From Mangrovihabitans endophyticus (lineage in GTDB: Bacteria; Actinomycetota; Actinomycetes; Mycobacteriales; Micromonosporaceae), in assembly GCF_014646155.1 (NCBI RefSeq), contig NZ_BMMX01000010.1:119780-183779 (forward strand): DNA of 64,000 nt. Reading direction: 5' to 3'. Shown piece by piece: positions 1 to 11,565 of this stretch. Below the pieces are notes generated by a model. That model was not told where the DNA came from, did no database searches, and was given only the letters and a program-made list of their open reading frames with translations. The position numbers were made by a program, and so were the translations under genes. Each line of letters opens with the position of its first letter. Position 1 is the first letter of the stretch.

Positions 1-252
<252 letters not shown>

Positions 253-285
253 TCACGGTCTGGCCTCGTCGTTCGCAGGAAGTCG

Positions 286-1040
286 TCACGGGAAGTGGTT
301 CAGCGGTCCCGGGCCGCCGCCGATCTGCCAGGAGCTGCCGCCGAGCAGCGCCCGCGCGACGTACTGCTTCGCGCTCAGCACCGCGTCCGGCACGCCGCAC
401 CCGCCCGCCAGCCGGGCCGCGATCGCCGAGGAGAAGGTGCAGCCGGAGCCGTGGTTGTTCGCCGTGTCCAGCGGAACGCCTCGCAGATGCAAGGTCTCGC
501 CCCGGTGATGCAGCACGTCCACCGCCAGTTCGCTGCCGGTGACCACCACCGCGCCACCGCTGGCGTCGGCCAGCGCCGCAGCCGCCGCGGCCATCTCGTC
601 CACCGTGTCCACCCGCCGGTCCAGCAGCGCCGCCGCCTCGTGCCGGTTCGGTGTCAGCACCTGCGCGCACGCGATCAGCGGCCGGACCGCGGCAACGTCG
701 GCGAGCCGGCTGCCGGATGTCGCCACCATCACCGGATCCACGACCACAACCGGCATCCGATGCGCCCGCTCGGCGATGACCGCGGCCACGTCCGGGTCGG
801 GCACCATGCCCACCTTCACCGCGCGCACCCGCATGTCGTCCAGGACCGCGTCGAGCTGCGCGGCCACCATCGCGGCCGGGACCACATGCACGGCCCGTAC
901 GCCGCGGGTGTTCTGCGCGGTGATCGCGGTCAGCACCGAGACGCCGTACGCGCCGAGCGCCGCGAACGTCTTGAGATCCGCCTGGATCCCGGCGCCGCCG
1001 CCGGAGTCCGACCCGGCGACGGTCAGCACCACCGTCGGCG

Positions 1041-1044
<4 letters not shown>
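286..1044 (-). CDS. thiD: HMP/HMP-phosphate kinase ThiD
   Basis: Ribokinase-fold enzyme that phosphorylates HMP and HMP-P to HMP-PP for thiamine synthesis. The 252-residue protein has the family length. [16 protein letters not shown] at residues 11-26 binds [14 protein letters not shown] lies near 102-112, and the catalytic anion hole GSGC is at 199-202. I chose the GTG at 1044 because its GTGA overlaps the stop of the preceding thiE/tenI gene and the kinase fold starts at once; a longer open frame upstream is low-complexity and overlaps that gene. Confidence 0.95.
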
Positions 1045-2617
<1,573 letters not shown>

Positions 2618-2627
<10 letters not shown>

Positions 2628-3649
2628 TCGAACCTCCCGGGATCGAAGGGGGCGAGTGACGGGTCGGCTCGCCCGGTCAGCACCAGGTCGGCGATCAGGT
2701 CGGCGGTGATCGGGGCGAGCAGGATCCCGTTGCGGTGGTGCCCCGCGGCCACCACGATCCGCGGTCCCGCGGCGCCACCCCGCGCGTACCGCGGAAGCGT
2801 CCCCAGCAGCGGCATGTTGTCCGGCGTGCCGGGTCGGTGGCCGGCCGTGGTCTCGGCGAGGGCGAAGTCGGCGAGCGCGGGCACCAGATCGACTGCCGCG
2901 CGGAGCAGGTCGAGCACCCCACCCGCGGTGACCGTCCGGTCCCCGAGTTCTTCCTGGGTGGCGCCCACCACGACCTCGCCGTCCGCGCGGGGCACCAGAT
3001 AGACGTGCCGGCCGTCGGCCGCCCCGTCGATCACGTGCCGCAGCAGGCCGGGCTCGCCACGCAGGCGCAGCAACTGTCCCTTGACCGGCCGCACCGGCAG
3101 CCCGGTCAGGTCCGCCGTGCCGCACCCGGCTGCCACCACGACCACGTCGGCGTCCAGATCGGTCGCCTTGCCGACGCATTCCGGCACCAGGTGGCCACGC
3201 AGCCGAGCGCGCAGCGCGGCGACCACGCGCCGGGGATCCACCTGCCGGTCGGCGGGCAGATGGACACCCGCCCGCAGGCGCGGGGACAGCGCCGGTTCGC
3301 GCTCCCGCAGCGCGGTCGGGCCGAGCCGTTCGGCCGGCCAGAACCGCCCCGCCTCGGCGGCGTCGTCCGCGGTCAGCGCGACGCCCAGGGTGCCCGACGT
3401 GTCGAAGCCGACATCGGTGCCGAGCCGTCCGGCGAAGTCCGGCCACCGGCGGGCCGACTCGTCCAGCAGGGTGATCAGCGCCGGATCCTCGAAGCCACTC
3501 TCCCGGCCCGGAGCGAGCATGCCCGCGGCGACGTGCCAGGCCCCGTCCACACCGCCGGGATCGTGCACGGTCACCCGGGCTCCCCGGTCGATCAGGCGCC
3601 ACGCGACGGACAGGCCGATGATTCCACCGCCGATGATCGAGACGTTCAT
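2618..3649 (-). CDS. thiO: Glycine oxidase ThiO (FAD-dependent)
   Basis: FAD flavoenzyme of 343 residues that oxidises glycine to the imine used by ThiG. The dinucleotide-binding motif IIGGGIIGLSVAWRL is at residues 5-19, an AAGMLAPGRE segment follows, and the DAO-family C-terminus has GHHRNGILLAPITADLI. Using ThiO rather than the radical enzyme ThiH implies aerobic thiazole synthesis. The ATG at 3649 overlaps the thiE stop as ATGA; the 3' end overlaps thiS by 10 bp. Confidence 0.95.
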
Positions 3650-4284
3650 GCGATCCTGCTCAGCGGCCGGGACAGGGCAGTGAGGAACCGTTGTGCCGCC
3701 CCGTCCGGATCGGCACGCAGCGCCCCGATCACCGCGACGCCGCAGCCGACGAGTTCGGGCAATCGCTCGACGGTGACGCCGCCGATGGCCACCACCGGCA
3801 TGTCCGGCACCGCCCGCACCACGGCGGCCACCCCGTCCGGACCGATCGGGTCCGGCAGGCCCGTCTTGGTGGCGGTCGCGTACGCCGGTCCGACGCCCAC
3901 ATAGGTCGCGCCGCAGTCGCGCGCCGCTCGGGCCGCGGCGGGGGTGCGACAGGTGGCGCCGAGCACCGCGGCCGGTCCGAGCACTCGCCGCGCCGCCGCC
4001 ACCGGCAGATCCTCGGCACCCACGTGCGCGCCGTCCGCACCGGCCGCCAGCGCCACATCGAGCCGGTCGTTGACCAGGCAGAGCACGCCCTGCGGGCGGC
4101 ACCGGCCGAGGATGCGGGAGGTGAGCTCGAAGGCTTCCCGGTCACACATGTCGTCGTCGACGCGCACCTGCACGGCGAGCCGGTCGGTGGCGCCGAGCCG
4201 GGCCGCGACGGCGACCACGGCGCGGACCGTCTCCTCGGGACGATGGCCGGTGATCACGTGCAGGCACGGGAACGTTCGGTCCAC
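3646..4284 (-). CDS. thiE: Thiamine-phosphate synthase ThiE
   Basis: Couples HMP-PP with thiazole phosphate to give thiamine phosphate. It has 212 residues, the family length, with CLVNDRLDVALAAGADGAHVG, a G-A-T pyrophosphate loop, YVGVGPAYATATKTG and VVAIGGV. It is the first gene after the TPP riboswitch. The GTG at 4284 is used because an ATG five bases upstream (4289) lies in another frame and stops after 11 codons. The ribosome-binding stretch GGGAGGAG sits about 8 bases before the GTG. A later in-frame GTG (residue 10) is an alternative. Confidence 0.93.
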   Translation of the reverse strand: MDRTFPCLHVITGHRPEETVRAVVAVAARLGATDRLAVQVRVDDDMCDREAFELTSRILGRCRPQGVLCLVNDRLDVALAAGADGAHVGAEDLPVAAARRVLGPAAVLGATCRTPAAARAARDCGATYVGVGPAYATATKTGLPDPIGPDGVAAVVRAVPDMPVVAIGGVTVERLPELVGCGVAVIGALRADPDGAAQRFLTALSRPLSRIA

Positions 4285-4292
4285 AACATGCT

Positions 4293-4384
4293 CCTCCCTG
4301 CGCCGGCATGACCCGGATCAGGTTCGACGGTCGGGGGCCGCATCAGCCCCCCTCTCAGCCCGGTTCGCCGGACTCCCGTGGGGT
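4293..4384 (-). promoter_or_regulatory. TPP riboswitch (THI element)
   Basis: Read on the minus strand, the leader holds the two conserved cores of the TPP aptamer: CTGAGAGG early, and GAACCTGATCCGGGTCATG with CCGGCG near the 3' end, joined by a GC-rich P3 arm. The aptamer ends at the thiE ribosome-binding site, so control is probably translational, with ligand binding hiding the GGGAGGAG. Whether a terminator also forms cannot be told by eye. Confidence 0.93.
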
Positions 4385-4398
4385 TGTTTCCAAAACGG

Positions 4399-4427
4399 AA
4401 CGTAACTCGAACTGGCCGCTGCGTAAA
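4399..4427 (-). promoter_or_regulatory. Predicted thi operon promoter
   Basis: On the minus strand TTTACG (4422-4427) and TACGTT (4399-4404) are 17 bp apart, a sigma70-type spacing. They sit between the stop of the ABC-F gene and the TPP aptamer, and the implied start near 4392 is just ahead of the aptamer. The -10 box is imperfect. Confidence 0.5.
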
Positions 4428-4431
4428 GACC

Positions 4432-6078
4432 TCAGCGCACGTCCCACACCGGTGCGGGTGTTTCGATCACCTCGCCGTCGCCCTGGAAGACCACGAAGCG
4501 GTCGAAAGCGCGGGTGAACCACCGATCATGCGTGACCGCAATCACCGTTCCCTCGAACTTGCCCAGGCCCTCCTCCAACGCCTCGGCCGACGCCAGGTCC
4601 AAGTTGTCCGTCGGTTCGTCCAGCAGCAGCACCGTCGCGCCGGACAGCTCCAGCAACAGCACCAGAAAGCGTGCCTGCTGACCGCCGGACAACGTGCCGA
4701 ACCGCTGGTCACCCTGCCCGGCGAGCTGATAGCGGTTGAGGGCGCGCATCGCGAGCGCCCGGTCCCGGCCGTCCCGATGGTCGTCACCACGCCAGAGAAT
4801 CTCCACCAACGTCCGGTCCACCAACTCCGGACGGTCGTGGGTCTGGGAGAAATGACCGGGCCGCACCCGGGCGCCCAGCCGGGCCGAGCCGGTGTGCGCC
4901 ACCGGAGCGAGCGGGCCGCCGGTCACCGGCCGGTTCTCCGCCTCCGGCGCCGAGCCACCCGCCGCGAGCAGCCGCAGGAAGTGCGACTTGCCGGTGCCGT
5001 TGGCGCCGAGCACGGCGACCCGATCCCCGTACCAGACTTCCAGGTCGAAGGGGAACGTCAGATCGTCGAGCTCCAGGCTGCTGCAGATCACCGCCCGCTT
5101 GCCGGTACGGCCACCGCGCAGATGCATCCGCAGGGTCTGTTCCCGCGGTGGCAGCGGCGGCGGACCGGCCTCGGTGAACTTGCGCAGCTTGGTCTGCGCC
5201 GACTGATAGCGCGAGGCCATGTCCGAGTTGTACGCGGACTTCTGCTTGTACATCAGCATCTGCTCGCGCAGCTTCTGACGCTCCTCATCCCAGCGACGCC
5301 GGTTCTCCTCCAGCCGCTCGTGCCGGGACGCCCGCGCCTCGTGCCAGGACGCGAACCCGCCCGGATGCGTCCAGGCGCTGCCGCCCTCCACGGCGACCAC
5401 CCGATCGGCCGTCTGGGCCAGCAGCTCCCGGTCGTGCGAGACGTAGAGCACCGACTTGTCCGAGTCGCGCAGCCGGGCCTCCAGCCAACGCTTGCCGGGC
5501 ACGTCGAGGAAGTTGTCCGGCTCGTCGAGCAACAGCACCTCGTCGCTGCCCCGCAGCAACAGATCGAGCGCGAAGCGCTTCTGCTGCCCGCCGGAAAGCG
5601 TCCGCACCGGGCGGTCCCGCACCTCATCCCACGCCTTGCCGAGGATCGCCACGGCGACCGTGTCGAACAGCACCTCCGCGTCGTACCCGCCGCACTCGCC
5701 CCACCGGGCCAGTGCATGGGCGTAGCGGATCTGGGACTTCTCCGCGTCGTCCAGCGCGGCGGCGGCCTTGGCGAGCGCCGAGCCGGCCTCACGCAGCGCC
5801 GGCTCCACCAACGACAGAGCCAGGTCGCCGAGCGTACGGCCGTCGCCGATCATGCCGATGAACTGGCGCATCACGCCGAGCCCGCCGGAGCGCGCGATCG
5901 CACCCACGGCGACCGGGAGGTCGCCCGCCACCATCCGCAGCAACGTCGTCTTACCCGCGCCGTTCGGGCCGACCAGCGCGACCTTGGCGCCCTCGCCGAC
6001 CCGGAAGGAGACGTCGGCGAACAATTCACGCCCGTCCGGCAGCACGTGCCGCACCCCGGCGACATCCACGTAACCCAC
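4432..6078 (-). CDS. ABC-F family ATPase
   Basis: A 548-residue duplicated ATPase with no membrane segments. The first domain has Walker A GPNGAGKTTLLR, signature LSGGQQKRF and Walker B LLLDEPDNFLD. A charged linker (about 255-320) precedes the second domain with GANGTGKSHFLR, LSGGQQARF and LLLDEPTDNLDL. ABC-F proteins bind the ribosomal E site; some give antibiotic resistance, others tune translation. Which type this is cannot be decided. The GTG at 6078 was chosen because a longer frame would run into the upstream methyltransferase gene. Confidence 0.88.
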   Translation of the reverse strand: MGYVDVAGVRHVLPDGRELFADVSFRVGEGAKVALVGPNGAGKTTLLRMVAGDLPVAVGAIARSGGLGVMRQFIGMIGDGRTLGDLALSLVEPALREAGSALAKAAAALDDAEKSQIRYAHALARWGECGGYDAEVLFDTVAVAILGKAWDEVRDRPVRTLSGGQQKRFALDLLLRGSDEVLLLDEPDNFLDVPGKRWLEARLRDSDKSVLYVSHDRELLAQTADRVVAVEGGSAWTHPGGFASWHEARASRHERLEENRRRWDEERQKLREQMLMYKQKSAYNSDMASRYQSAQTKLRKFTEAGPPPLPPREQTLRMHLRGGRTGKRAVICSSLELDDLTFPFDLEVWYGDRVAVLGANGTGKSHFLRLLAAGGSAPEAENRPVTGGPLAPVAHTGSARLGARVRPGHFSQTHDRPELVDRTLVEILWRGDDHRDGRDRALAMRALNRYQLAGQGDQRFGTLSGGQQARFLVLLLELSGATVLLLDEPTDNLDLASAEALEEGLGKFEGTVIAVTHDRWFTRAFDRFVVFQGDGEVIETPAPVWDVR

Positions 6079-6110
6079 CCGGTCATCCTGCCCGCCGGGA
6101 CCCGGAACGG

Positions 6111-6719
6111 TCAGTCTGTTTTTCCGCTCACCCGCAGCACACGGTAGCCCTTCTGGCTGGCCACCCGGGCGACCTGCCAGCCGAGCGAGACCAGCCAGGC
6201 ATGCAGCGAATCGCCGCCGAGGTGACGGTTGATCACCAGCCACGCGACGCCGTCCGACCGCAGCCGGGGAAGCCACCGTTCCAGCATCGCGTGCAGCTCC
6301 GCCTTGCCGACGTGGGTGGGCGGGTTGCTCCAGATCTGCTCGAACGCGACGTCCTCCGGCACCTCCTCCGGGGCGCCGACGTGGATCCGCAGCCCGAGCG
6401 CCTCCGCGTTGGTCCGAGTCAGGTCGCGGGCCCGTGCGTTCACGTCCACGGCGTACACGGTCGCCTGCGGCGCCTCGGAGGCCAGCACGCAGGCGATCGG
6501 ACCGTATCCGCAGCCCAGGTCGAGCACGGCGCCGCCGGTCGCCGCCGTGGGAAGGTCGCCCTTGCGCAGCAGCACCGCGGTACCCGGATCGAGCCGCCCG
6601 GCGGAGAACACTCCGGAGGCGGCGGCGAGCGCATAGTCCTTACCGGCGGCATGGAACTCCACCTCGACCGGGCGGGCCGGGGCGGCCGGTTCGGCGCTGA
6701 AATAATGGTCGGCGGTCAC
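6111..6719 (-). CDS. RsmC-like class I methyltransferase
   Basis: A 202-residue SAM-dependent methyltransferase. Motif I VLDLGCGYGP and motif IV IWSNPPTHVGK are clear; NPP is typical of N-methyltransferases acting on guanine or adenine, and the overall layout fits the 16S rRNA G1207 (RsmC) family, here with only the catalytic half. The substrate is inferred. The GTG at 6719 starts the conserved VTADHYFS segment. It lies 32 bp ahead of the ABC-F gene, probably in one transcript. Confidence 0.85.
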   Translation of the reverse strand: MTADHYFSAEPAAPARPVEVEFHAAGKDYALAAASGVFSAGRLDPGTAVLLRKGDLPTAATGGAVLDLGCGYGPIACVLASEAPQATVYAVDVNARARDLTRTNAEALGLRIHVGAPEEVPEDVAFEQIWSNPPTHVGKAELHAMLERWLPRLRSDGVAWLVINRHLGGDSLHAWLVSLGWQVARVASQKGYRVLRVSGKTD

Positions 6720-6814
6720 CCATAAATTCTGCCGCGGATAAACGATCGACCGTCTCCGGGGTGCCGCACATGGTGTGCGTTCACCATCTGCCACTTCGCC
6801 CTACGGTGGTCGCC

Positions 6815-7744
6815 ATGCAGCTCGGTTCCGCGCCCCATGCCCTTCGACGCGGTGCCCTTCGACGCGGTGCCGTCCATCGCGGTGCCCCGCGTCGCGGCTC
6901 CGCCCATCGCGCGGCACCGGACGGCGCGCTCGCCCAGCTCGTGCGGCACCGGGTGCCCCGGCAGCGGACTACCGATCCGGCCACCCGACCGCATCGCCGC
7001 TCGGCGGACAACGCGTACCCGGCTGCGGTGGCTCTCCCCCAGCGGACCTCCCCGTCGCCGCGGGTGTACCGGGCCGAGCGCCATCCGCGCCGCACCGCAC
7101 GTTGCCTGGGGAACATGCTGACCGCCGTCATCGTCATCACGATCTGCGCCGCGAGCGTCCTGCTGATGCAGGACGACGGCGCCGACGCGCGGGCCGGGCA
7201 GTCCACCGGCCCGGGTGCGGCGACGCACCACCACGGCAACCGCGCCGCCGACGGCCCGTTGGACCCGCGGGCGGTCTTCCCCGGCACGCAGATCAGCGTC
7301 GGTGCGGCGACCTATCGGATCGAGCTGACCCAGGTCGACACCGAGTGCCGCATGGCAGTCACCGGAGGCCTCGGCGACATCCTCGCCGAAGATCGCTGCA
7401 GCCAGGTGGTACGTGCCCGGATGATTCCGCCGTACGGCGATCGGTTCCGAGTCACCGCGGGAGTCTTCACCCTGCCGGACGCGGACGGCGCCGCGCGCGT
7501 CCGTGATCGCATCCGATCCCTGGTGGAAGGCGGCGAGGGCAATTTCGCGCCGCTCGGCACGGGCCTGTCCCCCGCGCCGGAGCTTCCGTCCCAGGTGGGC
7601 TGGCAGGTGACCGACCGCTACCTGCTCTATTGCGTGGTGTCGCCGCGGGATGGCCGTCCGATCGCGGCGAGCGACCCCACTGGGCAGCGCATCGCCGAGG
7701 ACCTGCTGGAGCGGTACCTGAGCGGCGGCGTGCTGAGCGCCTAG
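6815..7744 (+). CDS. Hypothetical protein with one membrane segment
   Basis: Function not recognised. The 309-residue reading from the ATG at 6815 has an arginine-rich low-complexity first 95 residues, encoded partly by a 15-bp tandem repeat, then one membrane segment (about 101-118), and an extracytoplasmic domain of about 170 residues with two cysteines in the segment between TECRM and EDRCSQV. The start is uncertain; initiation nearer the membrane segment (ATG at 7115) is possible. Its TAG stop overlaps the convergent truA stop by 3 bp. Confidence 0.6.
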   Translation: MQLGSAPHALRRGALRRGAVHRGAPRRGSAHRAAPDGALAQLVRHRVPRQRTTDPATRPHRRSADNAYPAAVALPQRTSPSPRVYRAERHPRRTARCLGNMLTAVIVITICAASVLLMQDDGADARAGQSTGPGAATHHHGNRAADGPLDPRAVFPGTQISVGAATYRIELTQVDTECRMAVTGGLGDILAEDRCSQVVRARMIPPYGDRFRVTAGVFTLPDADGAARVRDRIRSLVEGGEGNFAPLGTGLSPAPELPSQVGWQVTDRYLLYCVVSPRDGRPIAASDPTGQRIAEDLLERYLSGGVLSA

Positions 7745-8616
7745 GCGATCGCGTCCGGCACTCGCAACCGGCGGGTGGCGTCCGCCCGACGGGCGTACTC
7801 GGCCTCCTCCGGGTAGCCGACCGCCACCAGGGTCAGCCCGTGCGCGGGTGCCACGGTGACCGCGCTGGACCGTTCCCGCAGGCGCAGCAGGGACGCCGGC
7901 CAGGACACCTCCCGGCGACCGTCACCCGCGGCCAGCATGGCACCCACCAGGCTGCGAACCATGGCCTGGCAAAACGCGTCGGCCTGCACGACCGCCACGG
8001 CGACGCCGTCCGGATCGCGCCGCCAGTCCAGACGGGAGATGGCCCGGACGGTGGTGGCATTCTCCTTGCGCTTGCAGAACGCGGCGTAGTCGTGCTCGCC
8101 GACCAAGCCCGCGGCGGCGGCGCGCAGGCGTTCCAGATCCAGCGGACGCACCCAGCCGAGGGTGTCGTGCCGACGCAGCGGTTCCGGTCCCCAACCGGTG
8201 TCCGCGACGCGGTACTCGTACCGCCGGAAGGTGGCGGAGAAGCGCGCGTCAAACGACGGCGGGACGGGCGTCACCGCGCGGACGCGGGCATCCGCCGGCA
8301 TCAACGCGGCCAGCCGCCGCAGCAGCGAATCGCGCAGTTCCGCCCACGTCGCGCCGGGTACGTCGACGTGGCACACCTGGCCGGTGGCGTGCACGCCCGC
8401 GTCGGTGCGGCCGGCGACCGTCATGCCCAGCGGCACCCCGGCGCCGGTGAGCGTCTCCAACGCGGCGGTCAGCACCCCGGCGACCGTACGGCGCGTGGGC
8501 TGCACCGCCCATCCGGAGAACGCCGTGCCGTCGTACGACACGTCGAGCCGAAGGCGTTGCGCGGCACCACCCTCCGGGGTCTCGGGCCGGGCCTGCACGG
8601 TGCTGTCCTCCTGCAT
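7741..8616 (-). CDS. truA: tRNA pseudouridine(38-40) synthase TruA
   Basis: Makes pseudouridine at tRNA positions 38-40 in the anticodon arm. The catalytic aspartate is in AGRTDAGVHATGQ, with RRYEYR and a DYAAFCKRKEN segment further on. Reading from the ATG at 8616 gives 291 residues; a TTG at 8655 would add 13 residues but directly abuts a strong hairpin, so I prefer the ATG. It follows rplQ, as in many actinobacteria. Confidence 0.93.
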   Translation of the reverse strand: MQEDSTVQARPETPEGGAAQRLRLDVSYDGTAFSGWAVQPTRRTVAGVLTAALETLTGAGVPLGMTVAGRTDAGVHATGQVCHVDVPGATWAELRDSLLRRLAALMPADARVRAVTPVPPSFDARFSATFRRYEYRVADTGWGPEPLRRHDTLGWVRPLDLERLRAAAAGLVGEHDYAAFCKRKENATTVRAISRLDWRRDPDGVAVAVVQADAFCQAMVRSLVGAMLAAGDGRREVSWPASLLRLRERSSAVTVAPAHGLTLVAVGYPEEAEYARRADATRRLRVPDAIA

Positions 8617-8655
8617 GGCGAGCTGTCCCGTCTCTGGCTCTGCTGGCAACGGCAA

Positions 8656-8687
8656 GGGCCCGGCGCCCCTCCAGGGGTGCCGGGCCC
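8656..8687 (-). terminator. Hairpin between rplQ and truA
   Basis: The arms GGGCCCGGC and GCCGGGCCC, with further CCCC/GGGG pairing inside, make a stem of about 14 bp. The following bases are not a clear T-run, so it may attenuate or stabilise the rplQ mRNA end rather than fully terminate before truA. Confidence 0.6.
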
Positions 8688-8705
8688 ACCGAACCGACGA
8701 ACGGC

Positions 8706-9278
8706 TCAGGCCTTGCTGGTGTCTTCGCCCTCGGCCTGGTCGCCGGGGCCCTCGGCACCCTTGTCACCGGACGCGCTCACCGGAGCCTCGGCGTCCTGGT
8801 CCGCGGTCGCGGCGGCGGCCGGGGCCTCGTCCTCGCGGGACAGCGCCTCCACCTTGTTCTGCTGAGCGGCGGCCTTGCGGGCGGACTTGCCCGCCGCCGA
8901 CCCGGTGCTCGCCGCGATCTGCAGCTCCTCGACCAGCTCGATGACCGCCATCGGGGCGGCGTCGCCCCGGCGCGGGCCGGTCTTGGTGATCCGGGTGTAG
9001 CCACCCGGACGGTTGCCGTAACGCGGAGCGATCTGCTCGAACAGGGCGTACACGACGTCCTTGTCCTTGACGACGGTCAACACGCGCCGACGGGCGTGCA
9101 GGTCGCCGCGCTTGGCCTTCGTGATGAGCTGCTCAGCCAGCGGGCGCAGGCGCTTGGCCTTCGCCTCGGTGGTCTTGATCTTCCCGTGCCGGAAGAGCTC
9201 CGTGGCCAGGTTGGCCAGCAGCAGCTTCTCGTGCGCCGGGCTGCCGCCGAGGCGGGGACCCTTGGTGGGCGTGGGCAT
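8706..9278 (-). CDS. rplQ: Large subunit ribosomal protein bL17
   Basis: Binds 23S rRNA near the exit tunnel. The first ~117 residues are canonical L17 ([57 protein letters not shown]). A 70-residue Ala/Glu/Asp-rich tail follows, making 190 residues against about 120-130 in most bacteria; such tails occur in actinobacteria. Last ribosomal gene of the alpha operon, 43 bp after rpoA. Confidence 0.97.
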   Translation of the reverse strand: MPTPTKGPRLGGSPAHEKLLLANLATELFRHGKIKTTEAKAKRLRPLAEQLITKAKRGDLHARRRVLTVVKDKDVVYALFEQIAPRYGNRPGGYTRITKTGPRRGDAAPMAVIELVEELQIAASTGSAAGKSARKAAAQQNKVEALSREDEAPAAAATADQDAEAPVSASGDKGAEGPGDQAEGEDTSKA

Positions 9279-9321
9279 TTCTGATGCTCCTTGTGAGGTT
9301 TCCGTCCGGGATCGCCGGCGA

Positions 9322-10344
9322 CTAGAGCTGCTCGGTCTCGCGGTAGTCGTCGGTGTCGTAGTCCACGTCGCCGAACGAGTCCACGACGTGCGCCGGGTCG
9401 AAGGACGGCGCGCTGTCCTTGAGTCCCAGGCCCATTCCGGCGAGCTTCATCTTGACCTCGTCGATGGACTTCTGACCGAAGTTCCTTATATCGAGAAGGT
9501 CGGCCTCCGTGCGCCCGATCAGCTCGCCGACGGTGTTGATGCCCTCGCGCTTGAGGCAGTTGTACGAGCGGACGGTGAGGTCCAGCTCCTCGATCGGCAG
9601 GGCCAGGTCGGCGGCCAGTTGCGCGTCCTGCGGAGACGGTCCGATGTCGATGCCCTCGGCGGTCTCGTCCAGTTCCCGGCACAGCCCGAACAGCTCGACC
9701 AGGGTCGAGCCGGCCGAGGCCAACGCGGTGCGCGGCGAGATGGACGCCTTCGACTCGACGTCGATGATCAGCCGGTCGAAGTCCGTACGCTGCTCGACAC
9801 GGGTGGCCTCGACGCGGTACGTCACCTTCATCACCGGCGAGTAGATCGAGTCGACCGGGATGCGGCCGATCTCGGCGCCGGCGTTCTTGTTCTGCGCCGC
9901 GGTCACGTAGCCACGGCCGCGCTCGACGGTGAGCTCCATGTCCAGCCGACCCTTGCTGTTCAGGGTGGCCAGCTTCAGATCGGGGTTGTGCACCGAGACT
10001 CCGGCCGGCGGCTGGATGTCGCCCGCGGTGACGTCGCCGGGACCCTGCTTACGCAGGTACATGCTGACCGGCTCGTCGTGCTCGGAACTGACGGTGAGAT
10101 CCTTGACGTTCATCACCAGCTCGACCACGTCCTCCTTGACGCCGGGGATCGTGGTGAACTCGTGCAGCACGCCGTCGATCTTGATGCTGGTCACCGCCGC
10201 GCCCGGAATGGACGACAGCAGGGTGCGGCGCAGCGAATTGCCCAGGGTGTAGCCGAAGCCCGGCTCCAGCGGTTCGATGGTGAACCGGGAACGGGTCTCG
10301 CTGAGCGACTCTTCCGAGAGGCTGGGACGCTGGCTGATGAGCAC
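9322..10344 (-). CDS. rpoA: RNA polymerase alpha subunit
   Basis: A 340-residue alpha subunit. The N-terminal dimerisation domain includes [23 protein letters not shown]. The C-terminal domain, which contacts UP elements and activators, has [20 protein letters not shown] and an acidic tail. The GTG at 10344 begins [12 protein letters not shown]; a longer frame would overlap rpsD. Placed rpsD-rpoA-rplQ as usual. Confidence 0.98.
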   Translation of the reverse strand: MLISQRPSLSEESLSETRSRFTIEPLEPGFGYTLGNSLRRTLLSSIPGAAVTSIKIDGVLHEFTTIPGVKEDVVELVMNVKDLTVSSEHDEPVSMYLRKQGPGDVTAGDIQPPAGVSVHNPDLKLATLNSKGRLDMELTVERGRGYVTAAQNKNAGAEIGRIPVDSIYSPVMKVTYRVEATRVEQRTDFDRLIIDVESKASISPRTALASAGSTLVELFGLCRELDETAEGIDIGPSPQDAQLAADLALPIEELDLTVRSYNCLKREGINTVGELIGRTEADLLDIRNFGQKSIDEVKMKLAGMGLGLKDSAPSFDPAHVVDSFGDVDYDTDDYRETEQL

Positions 10345-10436
10345 GCTGTTTCTTCTTTCTGTCGGGCCACCCGCTATTTGATGGCCGTCCGCAGTGTGTC
10401 GGGGATGCCGGCCGTGACCGGCATCCCCTTCGAGCG

Positions 10437-11063
10437 CTACTTGGAGTAGAGCTCGACGATGAGCTGCTCCTGGACCTGCGTGTCGATGACCTGCCGGGCC
10501 GGGAGCGTGTGGATCAGGATCTTCATGTCGCTCGGGATGGGCTCCAGCCACGCCGGCACCGGACGCGATCCGGCCTGCGCCTGCGCCACCACGAACGGGG
10601 TGAGCTGCTTGGACTTCTCCCGGACCTGCACGATGTCGTGCTCCTTGACCCGGTAGGACGGGATGTCCACCTTGATGCCGTTGACCAGCAGGTGGCCGTG
10701 CTTGACCAGTTGCCGGGCCATGTCCCGGGACGCGGCGAAGCCCGCCCGGTAGACGACGTTGTCCAGTCGCGACTCGAGGATCTGCAGCAGCACCTCACCG
10801 GTCTTGCCGGGCTTGGTGACAGCCTCCTCGTAGTAGCCACGGAACTGCTTCTCGAGTACGCCGTACGCGCGCCGGGCCTTCTGCTTCTCCCGGTGCTGGA
10901 GCAGGTACTCGGTCTCCTTGGTCCGGCCACGGCCGTGCTGCCCGGGCGGGAACGGCCGGGACTCGAACGGGCACTTCGGACCGTCGCACTTGCTGCCCTT
11001 GAGGAACAGCTTCATCTTTTCGCGGCGGCAGCGCTTGCAGTCCGCACCTGTGTAACGAGCCAT
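10437..11063 (-). CDS. rpsD: Small subunit ribosomal protein uS4
   Basis: Primary 16S rRNA-binding protein, 208 residues. The N-terminus carries the zinc-type cysteines (CKRCRREK near residue 9, then CDGPKCPF). The S4 RNA-binding domain is at about 95-155 ([18 protein letters not shown]). Sixteen bases separate it from rpsK. In other bacteria S4 represses the alpha operon; no site was identified here. Confidence 0.98.
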   Translation of the reverse strand: MARYTGADCKRCRREKMKLFLKGSKCDGPKCPFESRPFPPGQHGRGRTKETEYLLQHREKQKARRAYGVLEKQFRGYYEEAVTKPGKTGEVLLQILESRLDNVVYRAGFAASRDMARQLVKHGHLLVNGIKVDIPSYRVKEHDIVQVREKSKQLTPFVVAQAQAGSRPVPAWLEPIPSDMKILIHTLPARQVIDTQVQEQLIVELYSK

Positions 11064-11079
11064 GAATTCGTTCTCCCCC

Positions 11080-11487
11080 TCAGACCCGGCGACGCTTCGG
11101 CGGACGGCATCCGTTGTGCGGCTGCGGCGTGACGTCGGAGATCTGCCCGACCTCCAGGCCCGCGGCCTGCAGCGAACGGATGGCGGTCTCCCGGCCGGAG
11201 CCGGGTCCCTTCACGAACACGTCGACCTTGCGCATGCCGTGCTCCATCGCGCGCCGGGCGGCGGCCTCGGCGGCCAACTGCGCGGCGAACGGGGTCGACT
11301 TACGCGAGCCCTTGAAGCCCACCTGGCCGGACGAGGCCCAGGAGATCACCGCGCCGGTCGGATCCGTGATCGACACGATGGTGTTGTTGAAGGTGCTCTT
11401 GATGTGCGCCTGCCCGTGGGCGACGTTCTTGCGTTCCTTGCGCCGGACCTTCTTGACGGCGGCCCCAGCGCGTGCCTTTGGTGGCAT
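11080..11487 (-). CDS. rpsK: Small subunit ribosomal protein uS11
   Basis: Platform protein of the 30S subunit, 135 residues. Recognisable by [29 protein letters not shown] and the C-terminal [16 protein letters not shown]. It lies between rpsM and rpsD in the alpha operon. Confidence 0.98.
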   Translation of the reverse strand: MPPKARAGAAVKKVRRKERKNVAHGQAHIKSTFNNTIVSITDPTGAVISWASSGQVGFKGSRKSTPFAAQLAAEAAARRAMEHGMRKVDVFVKGPGSGRETAIRSLQAAGLEVGQISDVTPQPHNGCRPPKRRRV

Positions 11488-11565
11488 ATTCCTGTGCGCT
11501 CCTGAATGCTGACGAGTCTGGCCAACCCGCTGCGGGCATCAGCCAGATTTGCGGTGGGAGACCTA

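Noticed and set aside
6837..7121. Alternative plus-strand frame starting MPFDAVPFDAV
   Set aside because: Ends without any domain and before the membrane segment; the frame with the conserved extracytoplasmic domain was preferred.
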